From NCBI RefSeq assembly GCF_001612665.1, contig NZ_BDAX01000039.1, positions 1-64,000 on the forward strand: a stretch of 64,000 nucleotides of DNA, in the 5' to 3' direction. Source of the DNA: Nocardia alba NBRC 108234 (lineage in GTDB: Bacteria; Actinomycetota; Actinomycetes; Mycobacteriales; Mycobacteriaceae). Below the pieces are notes generated by a model. It was given only the letters and a program-made list of their open reading frames with translations, did not search any database and was not told the origin of the DNA. Position numbers and translations under genes: made by a program. The stretch's first letter is position 1; every line of letters begins with the position of its first letter. Of this stretch, positions 33,512 to 42,557 are shown in pieces.

Positions 33512-34504
33512 ATGAAGCGGGTCGGGGTCGTCGTGGCGGTGTGCGCGTTGCTGGTCGCGATGTCGGCCGTGGTCGGACCCGCCGTGCGCGCGCAACCACC
33601 GTGCGCACCGGGCGTGGACCTGCGCCAGGTCGCGATCACCGTGGACGGCGAGCGGGCGACCGGACGCGTGTACGAGCCGTACCGCTGTGTCCCCGGCGAC
33701 AGCCCGGCCACGAAACTCGTGGTCGCGGTGCACGGGCACGGGGGATCGTCGGCCGACTTCGCCCCGTATATGGCCGCGCTCGCGCGCACCGGCGGGTCGC
33801 CGATTCTGCTCATGGACCTGCGCAGCGCCGACGGACCGTGGCGCACCGGCGACTGGAATCTCTGGGCGGGCTGGCACGACCTGGTGGCGGCGACGCAGTG
33901 GTATCGCGGTGAGCATCCCGATATCGCGTCCACCGTGCTGTGGGGGTGGAGTCAGGGCGGGATCACCAGCGGGCTCGCGGTGGCACACGGGCCGCCCGGG
34001 CTGTTCGACTACTGGGTCGACAACTACGGCCCCTCCGACGATTTCACCATGTGGGCGGCCGCGGGCTCGGTGGATCCCGCGCTGCCGCGCCAGATCGAAC
34101 GCGACGCGGGCGGCTGCGTGCCGATGATCTGCCCGCTCGCCTACATCGAGCGCTCGCCCGCGCTGCTCGCCGACCGGTTGACCATGCGCAGGGCCTTCCT
34201 GATCCACGGCACCGCCGACGCCATCGTGCCCTTCGCCACCAGTGTGGAACTGCGCGCGGCGCTGACCGCGGCGGGCAAACCGTTCTCCTTCTACACCGTG
34301 GTCAGCGGGCGCGACCTGACCGGCGCGATCGTCGCGGGTGATCACTCTGTCGGACCCGCGCTGTTCGAGGGCGGATGTGTGGTGTTGCGCCTGCTCGCGG
34401 GCGCCGAGCCGCTCGCGCCGCAGGTCAGCGACTATGTCGTCGATGTCGAGCGCGGCGTGGTCACCGCGCCGCCCGCGCCCGAGGGTGCCAAGTGCGCTGC
34501 CTGA
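33512..34504 (+). CDS. secreted alpha/beta hydrolase (esterase/depolymerase-like)
   Basis: Exported serine hydrolase (330 aa). A Sec signal peptide with a VRA-Q type cleavage region ends near residue 27. The catalytic triad can be placed: S147 in GWSQGG, D236 in IHGTADAIVP, H278 in GDHSVGP; VVAVHGHGGSS near 71-80 forms the oxyanion loop. The fold resembles feruloyl-esterase/PHB-depolymerase-like proteins such as mycobacterial LpqC. Several paired cysteines suggest disulfides. Substrate unknown. Confidence 0.75.
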   Translation: MKRVGVVVAVCALLVAMSAVVGPAVRAQPPCAPGVDLRQVAITVDGERATGRVYEPYRCVPGDSPATKLVVAVHGHGGSSADFAPYMAALARTGGSPILLMDLRSADGPWRTGDWNLWAGWHDLVAATQWYRGEHPDIASTVLWGWSQGGITSGLAVAHGPPGLFDYWVDNYGPSDDFTMWAAAGSVDPALPRQIERDAGGCVPMICPLAYIERSPALLADRLTMRRAFLIHGTADAIVPFATSVELRAALTAAGKPFSFYTVVSGRDLTGAIVAGDHSVGPALFEGGCVVLRLLAGAEPLAPQVSDYVVDVERGVVTAPPAPEGAKCAA

Positions 34505-34572
34505 GCGCGGTGGGAACAAAGGTTCGATGAGCCACGGTTGTGCGAGGGACACCGACCGGAAACGAGGACGCG

Positions 34573-35421
34573 ATGACCGATGATCACGGCTGGCAGGGCG
34601 ACGAGCTGGATCTCGACGCCTATCTGTCCAGGATCGGCTACGACGGGCCGCGCACGGCATCGGTCGACACCCTGCGCGCCCTGGTGCGCGCGCATACGAC
34701 CACCATCCCGTTCGAGAACCTGGAGATCATCCTCGGTCGCGACATCCCGCTGGATCTGAAAGCCTTGCAGGACAAGCTTATCCGTCGCCGTCGTGGCGGC
34801 TACTGCTACGAGAATGTGGGGATCTTCGCCGCCGCGCTCGAACGGTTCGGATTCAGTGTCGCGGGACTCAGCGGGCGGGTCACCTACGGCGTGGCCGACA
34901 CCGGCGCACTGCGGCCGGCGACCCACGCGCTACTGCGCGTGACCACACCCGATGACGACCGGGTCTGGGTCTGCGATGTCGGTTTCGGATTCGGACCGCT
35001 CGCACCGTTCGAGCTGGTCGAGGGCGGCGGCGAATTCCTGATCGGCGACTGGCGCTACCGGCTGGAGCACAGAGCCGATGAGCTGTGGGTGCTGTTCCAG
35101 TTCAGCCGCGACGGCTGGATCGACCGCTACACCTTCACCGAGAACCCGCAGTTCCGCATCGACTACGCGGTCGGCAACCACTTCGTGTCGACCTCGCCAC
35201 GGTCACCGTTCACCACCCGCCCCTTCCTCCAGCGATTCCTGCCCGATGTCCACCACGTGCTCGACGACCTGACGCTGAGCGCGGAATATCCCGACGGTAC
35301 GGCCACCTCGCGTGATCTCGATCCCACGGAGCTGCCCGAAGTGCTGGCGAAGGTGTTCGACATCGACCTCGACGAATCCGATGCCACCACCCTGACGACC
35401 ACGCCCTGGCGAATCGGATAA
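34573..35421 (+). CDS. nat: arylamine N-acetyltransferase
   Basis: Cytosolic enzyme (282 aa) transferring acetyl from acetyl-CoA to arylamines, hydrazines or related acceptors. The catalytic triad is visible as C78 (RRGGYCYEN), H118 (PATHALLRV) and D135 (WVCDVGFG), with IPFENLEI near residue 45. In mycobacteria NAT acetylates isoniazid and is linked to cholesterol-ring catabolism; no such genes lie here. ATG at 34573 follows a GGAAACGAGGACG leader; an earlier GTG-type start at 34540 is less likely. Confidence 0.92.
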   Translation: MTDDHGWQGDELDLDAYLSRIGYDGPRTASVDTLRALVRAHTTTIPFENLEIILGRDIPLDLKALQDKLIRRRRGGYCYENVGIFAAALERFGFSVAGLSGRVTYGVADTGALRPATHALLRVTTPDDDRVWVCDVGFGFGPLAPFELVEGGGEFLIGDWRYRLEHRADELWVLFQFSRDGWIDRYTFTENPQFRIDYAVGNHFVSTSPRSPFTTRPFLQRFLPDVHHVLDDLTLSAEYPDGTATSRDLDPTELPEVLAKVFDIDLDESDATTLTTTPWRIG

Positions 35422-35457
35422 CACCCTCCCCACACGGCACGGCGGTTTGCTTCCTGG

Positions 35458-37590
35458 GTGGCGCTACGGCAAATTGATGGTTACTTGCCGGGAAACAATT
35501 CCTTTGTGGGGGCCGATTCTGTGGGGTCGTTGGTGCCGAACGTTCGGACCGCATCGCCGGTTGTGGCGGGTGCGACGGTCGAGGGCACCGTGGAACGGCG
35601 TCGGGATCTGGACGGATTGCGCGGGGTAGCGATCGCGTTGGTGGTGGCGTTCCACGTGTGGGCGGGCCGCGTATCCGGCGGTGTCGATGTCTTTCTCGTG
35701 CTGTCGGGTTTCTTCTTCACCGGCGCGGTGGTGCGCGGGGTGGAGCGGCGCGGCGGGGCGTCCGCGGCGGACACGGCGCGACGGACGCTGCGCAGGTTGA
35801 TGCCGTCGTTGGTCGTGGTGTTAGCCGCGATTCTGGTCGCCACGGTGGTGTTGCGGCCGTATACCCAACTCGGTGCGGCCGCCGCGCAGACGCTGGCGTC
35901 GATGTTCTACGGCCAGAACTGGTATCTGGCCACCGCCGAACTGGACTATCTCTCACCCGATCCCTCGGTGAGTCCGCTGCAGCACCTGTGGTCGATGTCG
36001 GTGCAGGGGCAGTTCTACCTGGCGATTCTCGCGCTGCTGGCGGGCTGGGCCTGGCTGCGCCGGCGCGGTTCGGCCGGGCGGCTCACCCTGCTGACCGTGC
36101 TGGCCGGGCTGGCGGCGCTGTCGTTCTGGTACGCGGCGTCGGGCACCGCGCAGCACCAGGCCTGGACCTACTACGACAGCATCGCGCGCGGTTGGGAGCT
36201 GCTGGCCGGTGCGATGCTGGCCGTCGCGGCGCCCTGGCTGCGGATCCCGAACCGGCTGCGTGGGCTCGCCGCCGCGATCGGGCTGGCCATGGTGCTGGCG
36301 TGCGGTCCGCTGTTCGACGGCGCCAATCAGTTCCCCGGCGTGGCCGCCCTCTGGCCGGTGGCGGCCGCCTGCCTGGTGATCGTCTCGGGGATCGGCGTGG
36401 CCGCGCGGGCATGGCCCAACCGGCTGCTGGCCGGACGGTTCTGCACCGAACTCGGCGCGCTGGCCTATCCGCTGTACCTGTGGCACTGGCCGATCCTGAT
36501 CTTCTACCTCGGTGAGACCGGGCGGGCGAACGCGGGCGTCGTCGACGGTGTGGTGGTGATCGGCGCCTCGCTGGTCCTGGCCTACGCGACCACCCGGCTG
36601 ATCGAGACGCCACTGCGCATGCCGCCGCGGGGTCGGCAGGTCGAGAGCCCCACGATGACCGGCGCCCTCGTCACCGCCACCGCGGTCGCGGTCCTGATCG
36701 CCTCGCTCGGCTGGCAGGTGGTGCTCGTGGCCAACCCGGCCGTGCCGCCGCAGGCACTGGACACCCACCGCTATCCGGGCGCCGCCGCGCTGCTCACCGG
36801 CGCCGACTACTCGCCGGAACCCATGCGGCCCACCGTCTTCGAAGGACAGGCCGACACCCCGTCGCCGACCACCGACGGCTGTATCACGCCCAACCGGGAA
36901 GTCCGCGTCTGCACCTACGGTGACCCGACCGCCGCCCGCTCGATCGCGCTGGTCGGCGGGTCGCACTCCGAGCATTGGCTGCCCGCGCTGGAACCGCTCG
37001 CCCGCGAACACGGGTTCCGGGTGGTGTCCTATCTCAAGGAGGGCTGTCCGGTCGTTCTCGCCGATCAGCCGTCCTACGCCGAGTGGCCGTTCCCCGAATG
37101 CCACGAGTGGTCGGTCGAGGTGCTCGACCGGCTGGCCGCCGACCCCCCGAACTGGGTGCTGACGCTGTCCACCCGCTACCGCCAGAACGGCACCGGCGAC
37201 GAGGTGCCCAACGAATACCTCGAGGTGTGGACGGCCCTGCAGGACCGCGGCCTCAACGTGCTCGCCCTGCGGGACACGCCGCGGTTGCGTCGCGACGGTG
37301 TCCTCTACCGCGCCACCGATTGTCTGGCCCACCGCGGTGACCCCGACAGCTGCGGGCTCGATCGCACCGACGTTCTCGATCCGCACGATCCCGCCGAGGA
37401 ACCGGCGGCCGGCTACCCGAATGTCCATCGGCTCGACCTGTCCGACGCGGTCTGTCGACCGCAGCGCTGCCGGGTGGTCGAGGGAAATGTGCTCATCTAT
37501 CGCGACGAACACCACCTGACCGCCAGCTACGCTCGCTCGCTCGCGCCCGAACTCGGCCGCCAGATCGGGGCGATCACCGGCTGGTGGTAG
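35458..37590 (+). CDS. acyltransferase-3 / SGNH cell-surface O-acyltransferase
   Basis: Membrane acyltransferase (about 710 aa) of the OafA/YrhL family. The N-terminal acyltransferase-3 domain has RRDLDGLRGVAIALVVAFHV (catalytic His at its end) and about ten membrane segments; a C-terminal SGNH-like domain starts near residue 495 with VGGSHSEHW and ends with DEHHLTASYARSL (Asp-x-x-His). Block I normally reads GDSH; here the Asp is Gly. Such proteins O-acylate surface glycans. The start is uncertain: GTG at 35458 is used, with in-frame GTGs at 35506, 35521 and 35533 also possible. Confidence 0.85.
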   Translation: MALRQIDGYLPGNNSFVGADSVGSLVPNVRTASPVVAGATVEGTVERRRDLDGLRGVAIALVVAFHVWAGRVSGGVDVFLVLSGFFFTGAVVRGVERRGGASAADTARRTLRRLMPSLVVVLAAILVATVVLRPYTQLGAAAAQTLASMFYGQNWYLATAELDYLSPDPSVSPLQHLWSMSVQGQFYLAILALLAGWAWLRRRGSAGRLTLLTVLAGLAALSFWYAASGTAQHQAWTYYDSIARGWELLAGAMLAVAAPWLRIPNRLRGLAAAIGLAMVLACGPLFDGANQFPGVAALWPVAAACLVIVSGIGVAARAWPNRLLAGRFCTELGALAYPLYLWHWPILIFYLGETGRANAGVVDGVVVIGASLVLAYATTRLIETPLRMPPRGRQVESPTMTGALVTATAVAVLIASLGWQVVLVANPAVPPQALDTHRYPGAAALLTGADYSPEPMRPTVFEGQADTPSPTTDGCITPNREVRVCTYGDPTAARSIALVGGSHSEHWLPALEPLAREHGFRVVSYLKEGCPVVLADQPSYAEWPFPECHEWSVEVLDRLAADPPNWVLTLSTRYRQNGTGDEVPNEYLEVWTALQDRGLNVLALRDTPRLRRDGVLYRATDCLAHRGDPDSCGLDRTDVLDPHDPAEEPAAGYPNVHRLDLSDAVCRPQRCRVVEGNVLIYRDEHHLTASYARSLAPELGRQIGAITGWW

Positions 37591-37644
37591 CGGATGGGCC
37601 CGTCACAGCAGAAACGACAACCCCACCGGTACCACGGATCGGGC

Positions 37645-37650
37645 TAGTCT
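37645..37650 (+). promoter_or_regulatory. -10 hexamer of a leaderless gene
   Basis: TAGTCT lies seven bases before the GTG at 37658. Confidence 0.45.
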
Positions 37651-37657
37651 CGGACCC

Positions 37658-39400
37658 GTGCGCACACCACGGAAGGCATCGGTCCTGCTCGTCGCGCTCG
37701 CCGCGCTGCCCCTGGCTTGCTCCTCCGGTCCCGACCAGCCGCAGACGGTCGCCGAATCCTTCGCCGCCGCGCTCACCAGCGGCGACGCGTCCGCCGCCGC
37801 GGCACTCACCGACGCACCGGAGCAGGCCCGCCCGGTCCTGACCGCGCTGTTCGACAACCTCGGCAAGAACGACACGGTGCGGGTGTCGTCGACCGACGAC
37901 AAGTCCTTCACCCTGGAATCCACCTGGAAATTCGGCCCCGACGGCGCAAACGTGTGGACCTACGCGAGCGCGGGCACCACCACCGGCGACGACGAGTGGA
38001 AGATCGCCTGGCAGCCGAGCACCGTCGCGCCCGGCCTCGACCTCGGCGCGCTCAGCTACAGCCCGGTCGCGGCGAAACCGGCCCGCGTACTCGATGCCTC
38101 CGGCGGTGACCTGATGACCCAGCAGGTGGTGACGTTGGTGAACGTCGCACCCGACGCCGACCTGCCCGCCGTCGCCGCGCTGCTCGCGCCGCAGGGCGTC
38201 ACCGAGACCACGCTGCGGACAGATCTCGGTGCGGCGCAGGGCAAACCGATCACCGCCGTCGCCCTGCGCGAGAGCGACATCGCGCCGGTGCGGCAGACGC
38301 TGACAGGTGTGCGCGGGGTAACGCTCGCGCCGCAGACCCGGTTGCTCGCCGTCGACAAGACCCTCGCCGGACCGAGCCTCGGGGGACTGGCCGAGATCTG
38401 GCAGGAGCAGGCCGACGCCGCCGCGGGCTGGGCGATCCGCGCGCAGACCGCCGAAGGCACCCAGCGCATCGCCGGACCCGACGCGTTGCCCACCGCCGAC
38501 ATCCCCAGCACCCTCGACATCGACCTCCAGCACGCCGCCGAGGACGCGCTCACCCCGATCGCCACACCGGCCGCCATCGTCGCGTTACGCCCCTCGACCG
38601 GCGAGGTGCTCGCCGTCGCCCAGAACGCGCCCGCCGACGCTGCGGGCCCGATCGCGCTCACCGGGCTCTACCCGCCGGGCTCGACGTTCAAGACCGTCAC
38701 CGTCTCTGCGGCACTGCAGGCCGGCGGCCTCACACCCGACTCCGTACTGCCCTGCCCCGGCCGTGCCACCATCGAGGGCCGCACGATTCCCAACGACAAC
38801 GGCTTCGACCTGGGTATGGTGCCCCTGCACACCGCGTTCGCACGCTCGTGCAACACCACGATGGCCGAGTTGGGAGTGAGATTGCCTGCCGACGGACTCA
38901 CCGCGGCCGCCCAGCAGCTGGGTCTCGGGGTGGATTATGTGACACCCGGCTTGACGACTGTCACCGGGAAAGTCCCCGCCGCCGAAAGTCCGGCGCAGCG
39001 GGTCGAATCGAGCATCGGACAGGGCACGGTGACGGCGTCGCCGTTCGGCATGGCGCTGGTCGCGGCCTCCCTCGCGCACGGATCCGCCCCGGCTCCGAGC
39101 ATCATCCGGGGTCGTCCCGGTACCGCCGATCGACCGTCGGCGCCGGTGCCCGCGACGGTGATGTCGCAGCTGGAGACCATGATGGGCGAGACGGTGAGTG
39201 CCGGAACGGCCACCGCGCTGCGGGATATCCCCGGTCTGCTCGGCAAGACCGGTACCGCCGAGTACCTCGACGACACCCACGCCCACGGCTGGTTCGTCGG
39301 CATCGACGGTGACCTGGCGTTCGCGGTGTTCGTCGCCGACGCCGGGAGCTCCGGACCGGCGGTCGAGGCAGCGGGACGGATGCTACGTGTGACACCATGA
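37658..39400 (+). CDS. penicillin-binding lipoprotein (class B-like transpeptidase)
   Basis: Cell-wall transpeptidase-type protein (580 aa). An export signal with a probable lipobox Cys at residue 21 is followed by an NTF2-like MecA_N domain (~28-140), a dimerisation region, and a transpeptidase domain (~300-580). Catalytic motifs: S342-x-x-K345 (PGSTFK), S397-C-N399, and K530-T-G532. Layout matches mycobacterial Rv2864c-type PBP lipoproteins. It probably crosslinks peptidoglycan or acts in its regulation. A Ser/Thr kinase gene follows 88 bp later on the same strand. Confidence 0.88.
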   Translation: MRTPRKASVLLVALAALPLACSSGPDQPQTVAESFAAALTSGDASAAAALTDAPEQARPVLTALFDNLGKNDTVRVSSTDDKSFTLESTWKFGPDGANVWTYASAGTTTGDDEWKIAWQPSTVAPGLDLGALSYSPVAAKPARVLDASGGDLMTQQVVTLVNVAPDADLPAVAALLAPQGVTETTLRTDLGAAQGKPITAVALRESDIAPVRQTLTGVRGVTLAPQTRLLAVDKTLAGPSLGGLAEIWQEQADAAAGWAIRAQTAEGTQRIAGPDALPTADIPSTLDIDLQHAAEDALTPIATPAAIVALRPSTGEVLAVAQNAPADAAGPIALTGLYPPGSTFKTVTVSAALQAGGLTPDSVLPCPGRATIEGRTIPNDNGFDLGMVPLHTAFARSCNTTMAELGVRLPADGLTAAAQQLGLGVDYVTPGLTTVTGKVPAAESPAQRVESSIGQGTVTASPFGMALVAASLAHGSAPAPSIIRGRPGTADRPSAPVPATVMSQLETMMGETVSAGTATALRDIPGLLGKTGTAEYLDDTHAHGWFVGIDGDLAFAVFVADAGSSGPAVEAAGRMLRVTP

Positions 39401-39464
39401 GTCGTCTTTCCCCCCGCAGGCGAGCAATCCCCCCGCTGCCGCACGCGGTCATCACACAGCCAGC

Positions 39465-39470
39465 TACAAT
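39465..39470 (+). promoter_or_regulatory. -10 hexamer of the kinase gene
   Basis: TACAAT is a perfect -10; transcription would begin near 39477, leaving about 12 bases before the ATG at 39489. Confidence 0.5.
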
Positions 39471-39488
39471 CGGCGGCGGACCATACCC

Positions 39489-41090
39489 ATGGTCAATACG
39501 CGGGATGTCACAATTTCGAGAAGGTTCGGAGTAGGCGCCATCGATACCGGTCAGAAGATCGCGGAGCATTACCGCCTGGTCGAGCGTATTGGTAGCGGCG
39601 GCACAGGCGTTGTATGGCGTGCTGTCGACGAACGCCTCCAACGCTCCGTGGCAGTGAAGCAGATCCACATCAAACCCAGCTTGCCCGAGGGCGAGCGGGA
39701 TGTGTTGCGCCAGCGCGCGATTCGGGAGGCCCGCAACGCGGCGCGCTTCCAGCATCCCAATGCCATCGTGGTGTTCGACATCACCGAGCACAACGGTGAC
39801 CCGTGCCTGGTGATGGAGTACCTCAAGTCGGTCAGCCTCGCGGGTGAGCTGGGCCAGAAGGGCCCGCTGCCGCTGCTCGAGGTCGCCCGCATCGGTGAGA
39901 AGGTCGCCTCCTCGCTGATCGCCGCGCACCAGGCGGGGCTGGTGCACCGCGACGTGAAACCGGGCAATATCCTGCTCGGCGACCACGGTGAGGTGAAGAT
40001 CACCGACTTCGGCATCTCCCGCGCGGCGGGCGACGTGACGCTCACCGAGACCGGGCTGATCTGCGGTACCGCCGCCTACCTGGCGCCCGAGGTCGCGCGT
40101 GGTGCCGATCCGACCCCCGCCGCCGACGTATTCGCCCTCGGCGCAACGCTTTTCCACGCGCTGGAAGGCGAACCGCCCTACGGCGCCAATGCCAATCCGC
40201 TCGCGGTGCTCTACGCCGCCGCGAACGGACAGGTGCGCGAGCCCCACAACGCGGGCCCGGCCACCGACTTCCTGCTCGACCTGCTCAGCCCGGACCCCCT
40301 CGACCGTCCGACGATGACCGAGGCCAGGGACGCGCTGGCGGCGTTCGCCGACGACGACAACGCGGTGCCCGCCGGATTCATCCCCGCCAGTGAGGCTTTC
40401 AACCGCCGCAACAACGCGGCGACCACGCAGGTGATCCGGCAGTCCGGTGGTCGAGCCTCGCACGCGGGCGCGTCCACCGCCACGACCCGCCAGATCCGCT
40501 CGAACCCGCGCCCGCAGGTCCGTCACGACACCGCCGCGCACCCGCACACCCAGGCCCATCCCATGCCCGCCCCTCCGCGTAAGCAGGCAGGCAAGGGGCG
40601 CGCGGTGCTGATCGGGTCCGCGGTGGGTGCGGTGGTCGCGGCGGTCGCCATCGCGTTCAGCGCGATGAACAGCTCGGACTCGGATGCGCCGCCGGTGCAG
40701 GCCGGTCCGGCGACCTCGGTGCAGTCCTCGGCGGCGCCCAAGCCCAGCGCGGCGGTTCCGCAGCTCGGGCAGGCGAGCAATGTCGGCACCGTCGACATCG
40801 GGTCGGCGGGTTTGCTGGTGGAGGACTTCTTCAGCAACCCGTCCGGTTCGTGGTCGCTGCTCACCCCCGCCGCGCAGCAGGTCTACGGCAGTGAGGCCGC
40901 GTTCCGTGAGTACTGGAACGCCCGCACCGTCGACACCTTCGCCAGCATCACCGCGGTCAGCGGCAACAACGCCGATGGTTCCACGAATATGCGTCTGGCC
41001 AGCATCACCATCAACGGCTCGACCAAGGCGATGGTCATGCGTGTGGTGAGCGCGGGCGGCAGTCTGCGCATCGACGGAGACACCCGCTAG
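39489..41090 (+). CDS. transmembrane serine/threonine protein kinase
   Basis: Pkn-type receptor kinase (533 aa). Kinase domain ~28-290: Gly loop IGSGGTG at 34-40, ATP-binding Lys57, catalytic loop HRDVKPGN at 153-160, DFG at 173-175, and APEVARG. A His/Pro/Arg-rich juxtamembrane linker (~300-370) precedes one transmembrane helix (~372-393) and a ~140-residue extracytoplasmic domain without PASTA repeats, resembling an NTF2/DUF-like ligand domain. Lies between a PBP gene and hisD, with a terminator after it; a cell-envelope sensing role is inferred. Confidence 0.9.
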   Translation: MVNTRDVTISRRFGVGAIDTGQKIAEHYRLVERIGSGGTGVVWRAVDERLQRSVAVKQIHIKPSLPEGERDVLRQRAIREARNAARFQHPNAIVVFDITEHNGDPCLVMEYLKSVSLAGELGQKGPLPLLEVARIGEKVASSLIAAHQAGLVHRDVKPGNILLGDHGEVKITDFGISRAAGDVTLTETGLICGTAAYLAPEVARGADPTPAADVFALGATLFHALEGEPPYGANANPLAVLYAAANGQVREPHNAGPATDFLLDLLSPDPLDRPTMTEARDALAAFADDDNAVPAGFIPASEAFNRRNNAATTQVIRQSGGRASHAGASTATTRQIRSNPRPQVRHDTAAHPHTQAHPMPAPPRKQAGKGRAVLIGSAVGAVVAAVAIAFSAMNSSDSDAPPVQAGPATSVQSSAAPKPSAAVPQLGQASNVGTVDIGSAGLLVEDFFSNPSGSWSLLTPAAQQVYGSEAAFREYWNARTVDTFASITAVSGNNADGSTNMRLASITINGSTKAMVMRVVSAGGSLRIDGDTR

Positions 41091-41099
41091 TCGGTGTTC

Positions 41100-41128
41100 G
41101 CGACGGATCCGCCGGTCGGGTCCGTCGC
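41100..41128 (+). terminator. hairpin terminator after the kinase gene
   Basis: Arms GCGACGGATCC and GGGTCCGTCGC pair over 11 bp (one G-U), loop of seven bases, starting 10 bases after the stop. It separates the kinase from hisD. Confidence 0.6.
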
Positions 41129-41169
41129 CTCGGCGGGATGTGGGTGGAAAAGCGATGGCTGCCGACCAC

Positions 41170-41175
41170 TAGGCT
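41170..41175 (+). promoter_or_regulatory. -10 hexamer of the hisDCBH operon
   Basis: TAGGCT fits TANNNT; the transcript would start near 41182 with a leader of about 38 bases. I saw no His-codon leader peptide. Confidence 0.45.
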
Positions 41176-41219
41176 GGTAGCTGACCTGAGCCCCAGCACA
41201 GAACAGGACCGACCCCGAT

Positions 41220-42557
41220 ATGACTTCCCGCATCGAGCTCGCCCGCGTCGATTTGCGCGGTCGTACTCCCTCCGCTGCCGAGCTGCGCACCGCGCTGCCG
41301 CGCGGAGGGGTCGACGTGGACTCGGTGCTGCATCATGTGCGGCCGGTCGTCGCCGATATTCGTGACCGGGGTGCCGAGGCGGCGCTGGACTACAGCGAGA
41401 AGTTCGACGGTGTGCGCCCCACTGTCGTGCGGGTGCCGGTCGGTGAGCTGACCAAAGCCCTGGCCGAGCTGGACCCGGCGGTGCGCGCCGCACTCGAGGT
41501 GGCGATCGAACGGACCAGGAAGGTGCACGCCGATCAGCGGCGCACCGACACGGTGACCGAGGTCGTGCCCGGCGGCACCGTCACCGAGAAGTGGCTGCCG
41601 GTGGAGCGGGTGGGGCTGTATGTGCCCGGCGGCAATGCCGTGTATCCGTCCTCGGTCGTGATGAACGTGGTGCCGGCACAGGCCGCCGGCGTCGAGTCGC
41701 TGGTGGTGGCCTCGCCGCCGCAGGCGCAGTTCGGTGGGCTGCCGCACCCGACGATCCTGGCGGCCGCCGCGCTGCTCGGCGTCGACGAGGTGTGGGCGGT
41801 CGGCGGTGCGCAGGCGGTGGCGTTGCTGTCCTACGGCGGTGTCGATACCGATGGTGGGGCGCTGGAACCGGTCGATCTGATCACCGGACCGGGCAATATC
41901 TACGTCACCGCGGCCAAGCGGCTGTGCCGTGGGCTGGTGGGCATCGATGCCGAGGCCGGCCCCACCGAGATCGCGGTACTGGCGGACGCCACGGCCGATC
42001 CGGTGCACGTGGCCGCCGACCTGATCAGCCAGGCCGAGCACGATGTGCTCGCCGCCAGTGTGCTGGTCACCGATTCGCCCGCGCTGGCCGACGCGGTCGA
42101 CGCCGCGGTGAACGCTCAGCTCGCCGTGGTCAAGCACCACGATCGGGTGCGAGAAGCGTTGCGCGGCAAGCAGTCCGGCATCGTGCTCGTCGACGACATC
42201 GCGCAGGGCCTGCGAGTGGTCGACGCCTATGCCGCCGAGCACCTCGAGATCCAGACCGTCGACGCGGCCGCGGTCGCGGCGCGGGTGCGCAGCGCGGGTG
42301 CGATCTTCGTCGGCCCGTGGGCGCCCGTCAGCCTGGGCGACTACTGCGCCGGTTCGAACCACGTGCTGCCGACCGCGGGATGCGCGCGGCACTCCTCGGG
42401 ACTGAGCGTGCAGACGTTCCTGCGCGGCATCCACATCGTGGAGTACACCGAGGCGGCGTTGAAGGATGTCGCCGGACACGTCGTCGCCCTGGCCGACGCG
42501 GAGGATCTGCCCGCCCACGGCCAGGCCGTGCAGGCGCGTTTCGAGGCGCTGTCGTGA
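41220..42557 (+). CDS. hisD: histidinol dehydrogenase
   Basis: NAD- and zinc-dependent enzyme (445 aa) carrying out the last two oxidations from L-histidinol to L-histidine. Signature segments: RVGLYVPGGNAVYPSSVVMN near residue 130-149, ITGPGNIYV near 221, the HisD signature AGPTEIAVLAD near 245, and SQAEHDVLAASVLVT near 270. First gene of a coupled hisD-hisC-hisB-hisH set; its stop overlaps the hisC GTG. Confidence 0.95.
   Translation: MTSRIELARVDLRGRTPSAAELRTALPRGGVDVDSVLHHVRPVVADIRDRGAEAALDYSEKFDGVRPTVVRVPVGELTKALAELDPAVRAALEVAIERTRKVHADQRRTDTVTEVVPGGTVTEKWLPVERVGLYVPGGNAVYPSSVVMNVVPAQAAGVESLVVASPPQAQFGGLPHPTILAAAALLGVDEVWAVGGAQAVALLSYGGVDTDGGALEPVDLITGPGNIYVTAAKRLCRGLVGIDAEAGPTEIAVLADATADPVHVAADLISQAEHDVLAASVLVTDSPALADAVDAAVNAQLAVVKHHDRVREALRGKQSGIVLVDDIAQGLRVVDAYAAEHLEIQTVDAAAVAARVRSAGAIFVGPWAPVSLGDYCAGSNHVLPTAGCARHSSGLSVQTFLRGIHIVEYTEAALKDVAGHVVALADAEDLPAHGQAVQARFEALS

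Noticed and set aside
24099..41090. possible genomic island carrying the nSTAND gene
   Set aside because: No integrase, transposase, tRNA end, direct repeats or clear base-composition change is visible; genes look resident.
41176..41219. histidine attenuator leader before hisD
   Set aside because: The predicted leader is only about 38 bases, with no short His-rich ORF or competing hairpins.
42340..42365. tRNA-like GGTTCGAACC string
   Set aside because: It encodes conserved hisD residues (AGSNH) and no cloverleaf surrounds it.
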